Shown: positions 27,399-36,156 of the stretch, in pieces
Layout of the letters: each line of letters begins with the position of its first letter
How positions within the stretch are numbered: the stretch's first letter is position 1
DNA from: Neoroseomonas oryzicola
Lineage (GTDB): Bacteria; Pseudomonadota; Alphaproteobacteria; Acetobacterales; Acetobacteraceae
DNA: 64,000 nt
Direction: 5' to 3'
NCBI RefSeq assembly: GCF_012163135.1
Contig: NZ_JAAVUP010000003.1
Location: 524,283 to 588,282 of the forward strand
Program-made: the position numbers and the translations under genes
Notes under the pieces: generated by a model
Told to the model about the DNA's origin: nothing
What the model saw: only the letters and a program-made list of their open reading frames with translations
Databases searched by the model: none

Positions 27399-28649
27399 TC
27401 AGGGCGGAGTCAGCACCCCGACAACCGCCCCGGTCATGCAGCAGGCGATGGTCCCCGAAATCAGCGAGGGAAGGCCGAGCTTCACGATGTCCGTCCGTCG
27501 TTCCGGGCACATCGCCGTCATGCCGCCCACCATGATCCCGACCGAGCCCAGATTGGTGAAGCCGCACAGCGCATAGGTCAGCACCAGGCGCGAGCGTTCC
27601 GACAGCCCCGCCCCGCCCGAGGCGGCGAGTTCCAGGTACGAGACGAATTCGTTGATGATCATCTTCACGCCGAGCGAGGAGGCGACGGTCGCCGCCTCGC
27701 TGGCCGGCACGCCCATCGACCAGGCGACCGGCCAGAGCAGCCAGCCCGCGATCTTCTGCAGCGTCAGCCCCGTGAGCGGTTCCAGCGCCAGGTTCACCAG
27801 CGCCACCAGCGAGACGAAGACGATCAGCGCCGCCATGATGCCGAGCAGCAGGTCGAGCCCATCCTTGGTGCCCTGCACCAGCGCATCCATGGTGCTGTCG
27901 TAGAGCTTCTCGGGGATGCCCGTGGTGCCGTCGGTCGCGACCTCGCCATCCGCCGGTGGCATCATCAGCACGGCGGCGAGGATCGAGGCGGGGGCGGCGA
28001 TCAGGCTCGCCGTCAGCAACTGCCCCGCCGCATCGGGCACGACGGGGGAAATGATCAGCGCATAGACTACCAGCGTATTGCCGCTGATGGTCGCGAGGCC
28101 CGCGGTCATCACCACGAACATCTCGGACCGCGTGAGGCGCGCGAGCCAGGCGCGGATCATCAGCGGCGCCTCGACCATGCCGACGAAGACGTTGGCCGCC
28201 ACGCTGAATCCCGTGGCGCCGCCGATGCCGAACAGCCGCGTCAGCACGCCTGCCATGTGCCGCACCACCCAGGGCAGCGCGCCCCAATGGAACAGCACCG
28301 CCGAGAGCGCGCCGACCACGAGCACCAGCGGCAGCGCCTGGAAGAACAGGATGAAGGAGGAACCGGGGCGGTTCTCGGTGAAGGGCAGCGGCCCGCCGCC
28401 GAGATAGCCGAAGACCAGCGAGGTTCCCGCCCGCGTCGCCGTCGCCAGCGCGTCCACCGCGTCGCCGAGGAGGAAGAAGCTCGCCCGCACCGGCGGCACG
28501 TTCAGCAGCACGGCGGCGAGCAGCAGCTGCAGCCCGATCCCCGCGACGATGACGCGCGCCTTCACGCCCGGCCGGAACCCGCCCAGCGCCCAGGCAAGGG
28601 CGCAGAGCAGCAGCAGCCCCGCTGCCGATTGGAGCTGAAGCAGGCTCAC
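27399..28649 (-). CDS. Concentrative nucleoside transporter (CNT/NupC family)
   Basis: A 416-aa inner-membrane transporter that imports nucleosides with H+ or Na+. It is strongly hydrophobic with repeated helices. The family motifs VFGYLGGG, ATGFSVAANVFVGMVEAPLMIRA (GQxEAP-like), TAGLATISGNTLVVYALI, KMIINEFVSYLEL and CGFTNLGSVGIMVGG are clear. It starts at GTG overlapping the rmuC stop by four bases, an unexpected partner. A nucleoside role fits with purH further upstream, but that may be coincidence. Confidence 0.92.
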   Translation of the reverse strand: MSLLQLQSAAGLLLLCALAWALGGFRPGVKARVIVAGIGLQLLLAAVLLNVPPVRASFFLLGDAVDALATATRAGTSLVFGYLGGGPLPFTENRPGSSFILFFQALPLVLVVGALSAVLFHWGALPWVVRHMAGVLTRLFGIGGATGFSVAANVFVGMVEAPLMIRAWLARLTRSEMFVVMTAGLATISGNTLVVYALIISPVVPDAAGQLLTASLIAAPASILAAVLMMPPADGEVATDGTTGIPEKLYDSTMDALVQGTKDGLDLLLGIMAALIVFVSLVALVNLALEPLTGLTLQKIAGWLLWPVAWSMGVPASEAATVASSLGVKMIINEFVSYLELAASGGAGLSERSRLVLTYALCGFTNLGSVGIMVGGMTAMCPERRTDIVKLGLPSLISGTIACCMTGAVVGVLTPP

Positions 28650-30136
28650 GATTCATCCCCCTCGCCGGGCGGTTCCTCGGCTTCGGCCTCGAGCTCGAGC
28701 AATGCCGCCGCGCGCGATCCGTCCACCGCATCCACCGTGCGCAGCTTGCGCGCCACCGCCCGCGTGCGGACCTGCGCCGCGTCGATGGTATTGCCCACCG
28801 CCGTCACCTGCTTGCGGAGCCTTGCCAGCACCTCGTCCATCCTGCCCATCTCGGCCTTGGTGGCGCCGAGCAATTCGCGGACCAGATCGGCCTTCTCCCC
28901 CAGGGCGATGGTCACATGGCCCATCTGGATGGTGCGCAGCATGGCCGGCAGAAGCGAAGGGCCGAGCACCATCACGCGGTTCACCCGGCCGATCTCCTCG
29001 ATCGCCCCGGGGATGCGGGCGATCTCGGCGTAGAGCCCCTCGGTCGGCAGGTAGAGCACGGCGAATTCCACCGTCAGCGGCGGGCGGATGTATTTCGCGG
29101 CGATCTTCGCCGCTTCCGCGCGCACCCGCTGCTCCAGCGCCCGCCGCGCGGCCTTCTCCGCCTCGGTGTCGCCGGCGTCGGAGGCGATGACCAGACGGTC
29201 CCAGTCCTCGGTCGGGAATTTCGCATCGACGGCGAGGAAGACCTCGCGGCCCTTCTCGTTCGGCATGCGGATGGCGAATTCCACCGCCTCGGCGCTGTCC
29301 TCCGACAGCTTCTTGTTCGTCTCGTAGGAGCCGGGCGGGAGGATGTCGTCGAGCAGCGCGCGTACCTGCGCCTCGCCCCAGCCGCCGCGCGTCTTCACAT
29401 TCGAGAAGAGCCGCTTGATGTCGACGATCTGCGTGGTGACCGCCTGCACATCGCCCATCGCCTTCTGCACCGCGGCGAACTGGTCGATGACGCGCGCGAA
29501 GCTCTCGTTCATCTGCTTCTCGACGGCCGACTGCAGCTGCTCGTTCACCGTCTTCTGGATCTCGGCCAGGCGCGCCTCGTTGCCCTCGCGCAGTTCCTTC
29601 AGCCGCGCGTCCAGAAGGTCGCGCGCGCGGGTGTTCTCCGCCGCCAGCACCTCCTGCAGCTTCGCCAGCCCCTCGGCGAAGGCGAGGCGTATCTCGGCGA
29701 TGCCCTGCGTGACGTCGCGCCGCAGCAGCGCCGTATCGTCCTTGTGCTCGGTCAGCGCCTTCACCACGCTCGCGCGCTGCTCGGCCATCGCGTCGCGCGC
29801 GGCCTGGGCATCAGCCGCCAGGCGTTCGAGCAGCGCCGTCTCCAGCGCGCCGAGCCGGTCGGCGATGCGCGTCATGCCCTCGCCCAGCGCCCGCGTCTGG
29901 TCGATGGCGCCGGCGGCGACGCGCTCCCCGATCGCCGCGGCCTCCCGCGCCAGGCCGCGCTCGAATTCCGCCGGCAGGGCGGCGATGCGCTCGCCCTGGC
30001 GGTCGAGGACCGATTGCAGGTCGGTCAGCCGCTGCGCCAGCACCGGGTCCGTCGCCGGCCGGCGCAGCAGCAGCACGAGCACCAGCACCGCCACGAGTGC
30101 GATGCCGCCGAGCAGCGCCAGGCTTTCCGTCGCCAT
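28646..30136 (-). CDS. rmuC: DNA recombination protein RmuC
   Basis: A 496-aa RmuC-family protein. An N-terminal membrane anchor (ALLGGIALVAVLVLVLLL) is followed by a long coiled coil of about 200 residues, then the conserved nuclease-like domain: KTRGGWGEAQVRALLDDILPPGSY, VFLAVDAKFPTEDWDRL and ILYLPTEGLYAEI-type sequence. RmuC limits DNA inversions and acts against short inverted repeats in E. coli; its biochemistry is unsettled. The ATG at 30136 was chosen since it precedes the anchor directly. Confidence 0.94.
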   Translation of the reverse strand: MATESLALLGGIALVAVLVLVLLLRRPATDPVLAQRLTDLQSVLDRQGERIAALPAEFERGLAREAAAIGERVAAGAIDQTRALGEGMTRIADRLGALETALLERLAADAQAARDAMAEQRASVVKALTEHKDDTALLRRDVTQGIAEIRLAFAEGLAKLQEVLAAENTRARDLLDARLKELREGNEARLAEIQKTVNEQLQSAVEKQMNESFARVIDQFAAVQKAMGDVQAVTTQIVDIKRLFSNVKTRGGWGEAQVRALLDDILPPGSYETNKKLSEDSAEAVEFAIRMPNEKGREVFLAVDAKFPTEDWDRLVIASDAGDTEAEKAARRALEQRVRAEAAKIAAKYIRPPLTVEFAVLYLPTEGLYAEIARIPGAIEEIGRVNRVMVLGPSLLPAMLRTIQMGHVTIALGEKADLVRELLGATKAEMGRMDEVLARLRKQVTAVGNTIDAAQVRTRAVARKLRTVDAVDGSRAAALLELEAEAEEPPGEGDES

Positions 30137-30204
30137 GAGGACCCCCCGAATCGAGGCCCCGAGTCTCGCACCCCGCCCCGCGCGCTGGCGAGGCCCGCCG
30201 TGGA

Positions 30205-30816
30205 TCAGCCCTCCGCGCTGGCGGGCCCCTCGGCCGGGACCAGGACCAGCCGGCCGGTCGCGACGCCGAAATGGGCGCCGTGCAGGCCAAGCCGCCCTGC
30301 GGCCACCGCCTCGGCCACCCAGGGAAAGGTCATGAGGTTCGCGAGCGAGATCCGCACAGCCTCGTGCTCGCCGGTCTCCTGGCGGTCCTCCGGCGCGTCG
30401 CAGCGCAGTGCGACCTCGCGCGCGCGCTGGGCGATGCTGATCCAGCCCTGGACGAAGTCGCGCGCCTCGGGCGGCGTGCCCTCGATCAGCGCGCGGATGC
30501 CGCCGCACAGCGCATGGCCCATCACGACGATGCGCTTCACCTGCAGGACGCGCACGGCGAATTCCACCGCCGCGCTGGTGCCGTGGAACAGTGCATCCGG
30601 CATGTAGGGCGGGACGAGATTGGCGACGTTGCGCACGACGAACAGCTCGCCCGGGCCTGCCGAGAAGATCATCTGCGGATCGACGCGGCTGTCCGAACAG
30701 GCGACGACCATGGTGTGCGGGCGCTGGCCCTGGGCGGCCAGCTCCTCGAAGCGCGCGCGCTGCTGGGGCCAGGTTTCCTGTCGGAAGCGACGGTAGCCGG
30801 CGACGAGCTCGTCCAT
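30205..30816 (-). CDS. Beta-class carbonic anhydrase
   Basis: A 203-aa zinc enzyme interconverting CO2 and bicarbonate. The ligands and dyad are visible: C40-x-D42-x-R44 in ACSDSRVDPQ, and H101/C104 in VMGHALCGG. GELFVVRNVANLVPP is also typical. No signal peptide is seen, so it is cytoplasmic and supplies bicarbonate for carboxylases. It lies between rmuC and purH on the minus strand with a repeat element on its upstream side. Confidence 0.95.
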   Translation of the reverse strand: MDELVAGYRRFRQETWPQQRARFEELAAQGQRPHTMVVACSDSRVDPQMIFSAGPGELFVVRNVANLVPPYMPDALFHGTSAAVEFAVRVLQVKRIVVMGHALCGGIRALIEGTPPEARDFVQGWISIAQRAREVALRCDAPEDRQETGEHEAVRISLANLMTFPWVAEAVAAGRLGLHGAHFGVATGRLVLVPAEGPASAEG

Positions 30817-30832
30817 GATCCGCGTTCCCCGA

Positions 30833-30989
30833 CCGGAGGGTCCCTGCCCCTCCGGGCCACCCCGCCAGAGGCCGAAGGGCCTCTGGACACCGTTACCGCG
30901 CCACCCCCTTCAGGGCGGCACAAAATGATGGTTCCCAAAGGCCTTTCGGCCTTTGGCAGGGTGGGTCCGGGAGGGGCGGCGCCCCTCCC
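30833..30989. repeat. Mosaic intergenic repeat, copy 3 (AGGCC family)
   Basis: The half next to purH (read on minus) begins five bases after its stop: a perfect 9-bp stem (30969-30977 with 30981-30989), a linker, then CCAAAGGCC-GAAA-GGCCTTTGG (30935-30956). The inverted half has an imperfect stem at 30833-30855 and the hairpin CCAGAGGCC-GAAG-GGCCTCTGG (30865-30886). The middle 40 bases have no long inverted repeat. Confidence 0.82.
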
Positions 30990-30994
30990 GCCCA

Positions 30995-32572
30995 TCAATG
31001 CCGGAAGTGCCGCATCCCGGTGAGGACCATCGCCAACCCTGCCTTGTCCGCCGCCGCGATCACCTCGGCGTCGCGCATCGACCCGCCGGGCTGGATCACC
31101 GCCGTCGCGCCCGCGGCGACCGAGGCCTCGAGCCCGTCGGCAAAGGGGAAGAAGGCGTCCGACGCCACCACGCTGCCGCGCGCGAGCGGTTCCGCCAGGC
31201 CCGCGGCCTTGGCCGCCTCCTCGCTCTTCCAGCCCGCGATGCGCGCGCTGTCGACGCGGTTGGGCTGGCCGCCGCCGATGCCGACCGTCGCCTCGCCCTT
31301 CGCATAGACGATGGCGTTCGACTTCACGTGCTTGCAGACGCGGAAGGCGAAGAGCAGGTCGCGCAGCTCGGCGGCCGAGGGCGCGCGCTGCGTCACCACC
31401 TTCAGCGCCGATGCCGCGACATGGCCGGCATCGCGCGACTGCGCGAGGAACCCGCCCGAGACCGACTTGAAGGTCATCCCCGGCGCCGCCGGGTCCGGCA
31501 TGGCGCCGGTCAGCAGTAGGCGCAGGTTCTTCTTCCGCGCGAAGATGGCGCGCGCCGCCTCGTCCGCGTCAGGGGCGATCACCACCTCGGTGAAGATGGC
31601 GGCGATCTTCTCCGCCGCCGCGGCATCCAGCACGCGGTTCGCCGCGACGATGCCGCCGAAGGGCGAGACCGGGTCGCACAGGAAGGCGCGGTCCCAGGCG
31701 GTCACTAGGTCCTCGGCCACCGCGACGCCGCAGGGGGTGGCGTGCTTGATGATGGCGATGGCCGGGCGGTCGAACTCGGCGACGCATTCGAAGGCCGCGT
31801 CGGTGTCGTTGATGTTGTTGTAGGACAGTTCCTTGCCCTGCACCTGCGTCGCCGTGGCGATGCCGGGGCGGTTGGTGGCGTCCACGTAGAAGGCAGCGGA
31901 CTGGTGCGGGTTCTCGCCGTAGCGCAGGCCCTGGCGCAGCACGCCCGGCAGCGACAGCCGCGGGGGGAAGTCCTGGCCCTCCTGCCGCGCGAACCAGGCC
32001 GAGATCGCCGCGTCATAGGCCGCCGTGCGCGCATAGGCCGCGGCCGCGAGGCGCCGGCGCGTCGCGCGCGTCGTGCCGCCCTGCGCCTCGATCTCCGCCT
32101 GCACCTCGGCGAAGTGCTGCGGTTCGGTCAGCACCGCGACGCCGTCGTGGTTCTTCGCGGCGGAGCGGATCATCGCCGGGCCGCCGATGTCGATGTTCTC
32201 GATGCAGTCCTCGAAGCCCGCGCCCTTCGCGACCGTCGCCTCGAAGGGGTAGAGGTTGACCGCCACAAGGTCGATCGGCGCGATGGCGTGCTTGTCCATC
32301 TGCGCGAGGTGTTCGGGAAGGTCGCGCCGGCCGAGGATGCCGCCATGGACCTGCGGCACCAGCGTCTTCACCCGCCCGTCCAGGATCTCGGGGAAGCCGG
32401 TGTGGTCCGAGACGTCCTTCACCGGCACGCCGGCCTCCCGCAGGGTGCGGGCGGTCCCGCCGGTGGACAGGATCTCGACCCCGCGGGCGGCGAGGAAGCG
32501 GCCGAAGTCGATCAGCCCGGTCTTGTCCGAGACGGAGAGCAGGGCGCGGCGGATGGGGAGGATGTCGCTCAT
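30995..32572 (-). CDS. purH: Bifunctional AICAR formyltransferase/IMP cyclohydrolase
   Basis: PurH (525 aa) performs the last two steps of de novo IMP synthesis. The N-terminal cyclohydrolase domain shows [46 protein letters not shown] and [13 protein letters not shown]-like sequence. The formyltransferase domain has [40 protein letters not shown] and the end motif [28 protein letters not shown]. It is full length and bounded downstream by repeat copy 3. Confidence 0.97.
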   Translation of the reverse strand: MSDILPIRRALLSVSDKTGLIDFGRFLAARGVEILSTGGTARTLREAGVPVKDVSDHTGFPEILDGRVKTLVPQVHGGILGRRDLPEHLAQMDKHAIAPIDLVAVNLYPFEATVAKGAGFEDCIENIDIGGPAMIRSAAKNHDGVAVLTEPQHFAEVQAEIEAQGGTTRATRRRLAAAAYARTAAYDAAISAWFARQEGQDFPPRLSLPGVLRQGLRYGENPHQSAAFYVDATNRPGIATATQVQGKELSYNNINDTDAAFECVAEFDRPAIAIIKHATPCGVAVAEDLVTAWDRAFLCDPVSPFGGIVAANRVLDAAAAEKIAAIFTEVVIAPDADEAARAIFARKKNLRLLLTGAMPDPAAPGMTFKSVSGGFLAQSRDAGHVAASALKVVTQRAPSAAELRDLLFAFRVCKHVKSNAIVYAKGEATVGIGGGQPNRVDSARIAGWKSEEAAKAAGLAEPLARGSVVASDAFFPFADGLEASVAAGATAVIQPGGSMRDAEVIAAADKAGLAMVLTGMRHFRH

Positions 32573-32618
32573 GGGCCGGGCGCATAGACCCGGGCGGGCC
32601 GGGGGGCAATCCGGCGGA

Positions 32619-32879
32619 TCAATCCCCGCCGCGTGCCGCCCGGATGGCCCGCCGCAGCTTCGCGACGCCGGTCCGCGTGTGGCCCGTCTCGCACAGGTGG
32701 ATGCCGTCGGCCGCGAGGCTGCGCGCCGGTTCCTCCCGCGATCCGGGCAGGGCGGCGAGGCGGACGGCCAGCTCGGTGCAGTATTCCTTGCTGTCCGAGG
32801 TCACGCGGGCGGGAGGTTCGACCCCACCCAGCGCGGCCGGCGTGCCGAGCATGACGAGGCCTGCAAGCAGGATGCGCAT
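32619..32879 (-). CDS. Small exported protein, 86 aa
   Basis: I do not recognise a family. [19 protein letters not shown] is a plausible signal peptide. The mature ~67 residues are mostly helical and Arg/Ala-rich with two cysteines (EYCTEL and IHLCETGH) about 29 residues apart, which could form a disulfide. The pattern CxELAxRLAALP...[27 protein letters not shown] suggests a small four-helix periplasmic protein. It lies 58 bases downstream of the histidine kinase gene on the same strand, so it may belong to that envelope-sensing operon. Confidence 0.7.
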   Translation of the reverse strand: MRILLAGLVMLGTPAALGGVEPPARVTSDSKEYCTELAVRLAALPGSREEPARSLAADGIHLCETGHTRTGVAKLRRAIRAARGGD

Positions 32880-32937
32880 CGATCCTGCACTGCCACAGCA
32901 CGTCCTGCCGCCCCGTGGCGTGCCGATGACCTTGCGT

Positions 32938-34335
32938 TCATGCGGGCCCGATGCGGATCGTCGCGCGCAACCCCGGCGTGCCGCCGAGCTCCTCCGGCGC
33001 GTCCTCGAGCACCAGGTCGCCGCCATGCAGCCGCGCCACCGCCTGCACGAGGGACAGGCCAAGCCCCGAGCCCGGCGTGGCGCGCGAGGAATCGGCGCGG
33101 AAGAAGCGCGTCCCGGCGCGGGCGCGGTCCTCGGGCGCGAGGCCCGGCCCGCTGTCCTCGACCGCGATCTCGATGCGTTCGCGCGGCAGGGCGCGGGCCG
33201 TGAGGCGCACGCGGCCGCCCTCGGGGGCGAATTTCAGCGCGTTGTCGATCAGGTTGCCCGCCGCCTGGGCCAGCAGGTCGCGGTCGCCCACGGTCTCGAG
33301 CGCGGCCGGCAGGTCGGTCTCCAGCGACTGGCCGCGCGATTCCGCCACCACGCCGTAGAATTCGGCGACGTCGGCGAGCACCGGCGCGAGGTCGATCGGC
33401 GCGAAGGCGGCGCGGCGCGAGCCGGCCTCGGCTTCCGCGATGCGCAGCAGCGCCTCGAAGACGCGGGTGATGTTGTCGAGGTCGGTGATCCCGCGCTCCA
33501 TCGCCGCGCGCAGCGTCTCGGGGTCGTCCGGGCCGACCACCGCTTCCTCGAGCTTCGCCCGCGCGCGGGCGATCGGCGTGCGCAGGTCGTGCGCGATGGA
33601 ATCCGAGACGCCCCGGATGCCTTCCATCAGCCGGTCGATGCGGTCGAGCATGGCGTTCATGCTCTGCCCCAGCCGGTCGAACTCGTCGTTGCGCGGGGAC
33701 AGCGGCACGCGGTGCGAGAGGTCGCCCGAAGCGATCGCCTCGGCGGTCTGCGCGGCGGGCAGCAGGCGCTGTTCCAGGGCGCGGCGCAGCACCGCCGCCC
33801 CGGTGACGGCGAAGATCAGCGCCGCGAAGGCCGACCAGGCGATGCCTTCGGCCAGCAGGTCGCGCAGGCGCTGCTTCTCCGTCACGTCGCGCCCGACCGC
33901 GAGGCGGTAGCCGTTGCCGAGCTCCATGACGTTGAGCCGCGCCTCGGTCGTGAGGCCGTCGCGCTGCACCGTGTCGAAGGCCCAGTCCGTCCCCGCCGGC
34001 ACGCCCTGCGGCCAGCGGTCGAGATTCCCCGCGAGGCGCCGCCCCTCGGGGTTGATCAGCAGGTAGATCGAGTTGCCCTCGACATCCGAGGCGAGGCGCT
34101 CGCCGATGGCTTCCGCGACGGCGGCCGACCCGGCCTCGCGCCAGCGTTCCACCAGGCTCAGCGCATCCGTGCGCAGCGCCGCGTCGGTCTGCCGGTCAAG
34201 CGAGCCGGCGGTGGCGTACCAGAAGACCAGCGCGAAGACCGCGGTGGCGCCGATGAAGATCAGCGCGAAGCGGACGGCGAAGCGGAAGCCGGCGCTGCGC
34301 AGGAAGCGCAGCAGCGCCTCGAGCGTGCCGGGCAT
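32938..34335 (-). CDS. Membrane sensor histidine kinase (EnvZ/CusS-like)
   Basis: A 465-aa two-component sensor. TM1 is at ~20-44 and TM2 at ~165-185, bounding a ~120-residue periplasmic domain. A HAMP linker follows (LLPAAQTAEAIASGDLSHRVPL), then the H-box VSDSIAHDLRTPIARAR with phospho-acceptor His249. The ATP lid has N-box GNLIDNALKFAP, G1 VEDSGPGLAP and G2 PGSGLGLSLVQAV. The cognate regulator is encoded just upstream (gap 40 bases) and an HtrA-type protease before that, suggesting an envelope-stress circuit. The signal sensed is unknown. Confidence 0.93.
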   Translation of the reverse strand: MPGTLEALLRFLRSAGFRFAVRFALIFIGATAVFALVFWYATAGSLDRQTDAALRTDALSLVERWREAGSAAVAEAIGERLASDVEGNSIYLLINPEGRRLAGNLDRWPQGVPAGTDWAFDTVQRDGLTTEARLNVMELGNGYRLAVGRDVTEKQRLRDLLAEGIAWSAFAALIFAVTGAAVLRRALEQRLLPAAQTAEAIASGDLSHRVPLSPRNDEFDRLGQSMNAMLDRIDRLMEGIRGVSDSIAHDLRTPIARARAKLEEAVVGPDDPETLRAAMERGITDLDNITRVFEALLRIAEAEAGSRRAAFAPIDLAPVLADVAEFYGVVAESRGQSLETDLPAALETVGDRDLLAQAAGNLIDNALKFAPEGGRVRLTARALPRERIEIAVEDSGPGLAPEDRARAGTRFFRADSSRATPGSGLGLSLVQAVARLHGGDLVLEDAPEELGGTPGLRATIRIGPA

Positions 34336-34375
34336 GCCGGGCGCGGGAAGGGGCGGGGCGGTGATGGCGCCCCCC

Positions 34376-35056
34376 TCAGCCCTCGGCGCGGATCATGTAG
34401 CCGGCGTTGCGCACCGTGTGGATCAGCGGCTTGTCGAAGCCCTTGTCCACCTTCTGCCGGAGCCGGCTGACATGGACGTCGATGACGTTGGTCTGCGGGT
34501 CGAAATGGTAGTCCCACACCTTCTCGAGCAGCATGGTCCGCGTCACGACCTGGCCCGCGTGCCGCATCAGGTGCTCGAGCAGGCGGAACTCGCGCGGCTG
34601 GATCTCGAGCCGCTTGCCCCCGCGCGTGACGGTGCGCGAGAGCAGGTCCATCTCGAGGTCCGCGATCTTGAGCCGCGTCGCGGGGGCTTCCACCGTCGGG
34701 CGGCGGCCCAGCGCCTCGACGCGCGCGAGCAGCTCGGCGAAGGCGAAGGGCTTGACCAGGTAGTCGTCGCCGCCCGCCTTCAGCCCCTTCACGCGTTCGT
34801 CGACCGCGCTCAGCGCCGAGAGGAACAGCACCGGCGTGCGGTTGCCCTGGCCCCGCAGGGTCTCCACCAGCCGCACCCCGTCCACCCCGCCGGGCAGCAT
34901 GCGGTCCAGCACGAGGATGTCGAACTGCTCCGATGCCGCGAGGAACAGCCCGTCGCGTCCGTTCGCCGCGTGCTCGACATTGTGGCCGGCTTCCTGGAGG
35001 CCCTTGCGCACGAAGCGCGCGACCTCCGCATCGTCCTCGACCAGCAGGATGCGCAT
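34376..35056 (-). CDS. OmpR-family response regulator
   Basis: A 226-aa regulator. The receiver domain has the acidic pocket VEDD, phospho-acceptor Asp51 in ILVLDRMLPGG, and the conserved lysine in GGDDYLVKPFAFAEL. The C-terminal winged helix contains LEIQPREFRLLEHLMRHAGQVVTRTMLLEKVW and VDVHVSRLRQKVDKGF. It lies 6 bases downstream of the HtrA protease gene and upstream of the kinase, so protease, regulator and kinase should share one transcript. Confidence 0.95.
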   Translation of the reverse strand: MRILLVEDDAEVARFVRKGLQEAGHNVEHAANGRDGLFLAASEQFDILVLDRMLPGGVDGVRLVETLRGQGNRTPVLFLSALSAVDERVKGLKAGGDDYLVKPFAFAELLARVEALGRRPTVEAPATRLKIADLEMDLLSRTVTRGGKRLEIQPREFRLLEHLMRHAGQVVTRTMLLEKVWDYHFDPQTNVIDVHVSRLRQKVDKGFDKPLIHTVRNAGYMIRAEG

Positions 35057-35062
35057 GACGTT

Positions 35063-36124
35063 TCAGCCTTGATTGTCGTTGGGGCGGCGCCCGATCTGCA
35101 CCGCGATGTCCTGCTGGCGCCCGCCACGCGTGAGGGTGAGGCGGACCGTCTCGCCCGGCGGCAGGCCCGCCACCCCGCGCACCAGCGCGCGGGAGGTCGC
35201 GATCGGCTGCCCGTTCAGCGCGGTGACGAGGTCGCCCTGGCGCAGCCCGGCGCGCGCGGCGGGGCTGCCGCGCTCGACGCCCATGATGAGCGCGCCGCGC
35301 TGCCGCCGGCCCTGTTCCTCGGCATCCGCCACCGACACGCCGAGCCAGCCGCGGTCGACACGCCCGTCCTTGATCAGCGCTTCCACCACCGGCCGCGCGA
35401 GGTCCGAGGGCACCGCGAAGCCGATGCCGGCCGAGGCGCCGGAGGGCGAGTAGATGGCCGTGTTGATGCCGATCACCTCGCCCGCCATGTTGAACAGCGG
35501 CCCGCCGGAATTGCCCGGGTTGATCGGCGCGTCGGTCTGGATGAAGTCGTCGAACGGCCCGGCGCCGATGTCGCGCCCGCGCGCCGAGATGATCCCGCTG
35601 GTGACGGACCCGCCGAGGCCGAAGGGGTTGCCCGCCGCCATCACCCACTGCCCGACCCGCACATTGGCCGACACACCGAGCGACACGGCCGAGAGCGGCC
35701 CGCGCGGCGTGATCTTGAGCAGCGCGATGTCGGTGAGCTCGTCCACGCCGACGACGCGGGCGGGGTATTCGGTGCCGTCCTGGGTCGTGACCGTCACGCG
35801 CGTCGCGTTGCCGACGACATGGCCGTTGGTGACGATGATGCCCGAGGGCTCGATGATGAAGCCCGATCCCGCCCCCTGGACCAGCTGCCCGCGCCGCCCG
35901 CGGTCGAGCGGCGTGCCGCGCAGTTCCGTGGCGGGCGGCTGCTCGCGGCTGGTGACCTGGATGCTGACGACCGCCGGCAGGACGCGCTCGGCGAGGTCGG
36001 CGAAGTCCGGCAGCCCCCGTTGCGCGCTGGCGGGGCCGGAGCAGGCGGCGAGGGCGGCCGGCAGCAGCAGCGCGAGGCGCCGGGGCAGGCGGGTCGAGTC
36101 GGGGCGAAGGGCGTTCACGGTCAC
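35063..36124 (-). CDS. HtrA/DegP-like trypsin protease with one PDZ domain
   Basis: A 353-aa S1C protease. The N-terminus has a basic stretch, a hydrophobic core and a lipobox-like LAAC (Cys28), so it may be a lipoprotein. The catalytic triad is His102 (TNGHVV), Asp132 (LTDIALLKI) and Ser206 (NPGNSGGPLF). A single C-terminal PDZ domain (RGWLGVSVADAEE...GLRQGDLVTALNGQPI) makes it DegS-like in layout. GTG at 36124 is the most likely start, with GTG at 36118 possible. It heads the protease-regulator-kinase set and probably degrades misfolded envelope proteins. Confidence 0.92.
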   Translation of the reverse strand: MTVNALRPDSTRLPRRLALLLPAALAACSGPASAQRGLPDFADLAERVLPAVVSIQVTSREQPPATELRGTPLDRGRRGQLVQGAGSGFIIEPSGIIVTNGHVVGNATRVTVTTQDGTEYPARVVGVDELTDIALLKITPRGPLSAVSLGVSANVRVGQWVMAAGNPFGLGGSVTSGIISARGRDIGAGPFDDFIQTDAPINPGNSGGPLFNMAGEVIGINTAIYSPSGASAGIGFAVPSDLARPVVEALIKDGRVDRGWLGVSVADAEEQGRRQRGALIMGVERGSPAARAGLRQGDLVTALNGQPIATSRALVRGVAGLPPGETVRLTLTRGGRQQDIAVQIGRRPNDNQG

Positions 36125-36156
36125 GTCGGGCAATCTGCGATGGCGCGGGGCGGGGT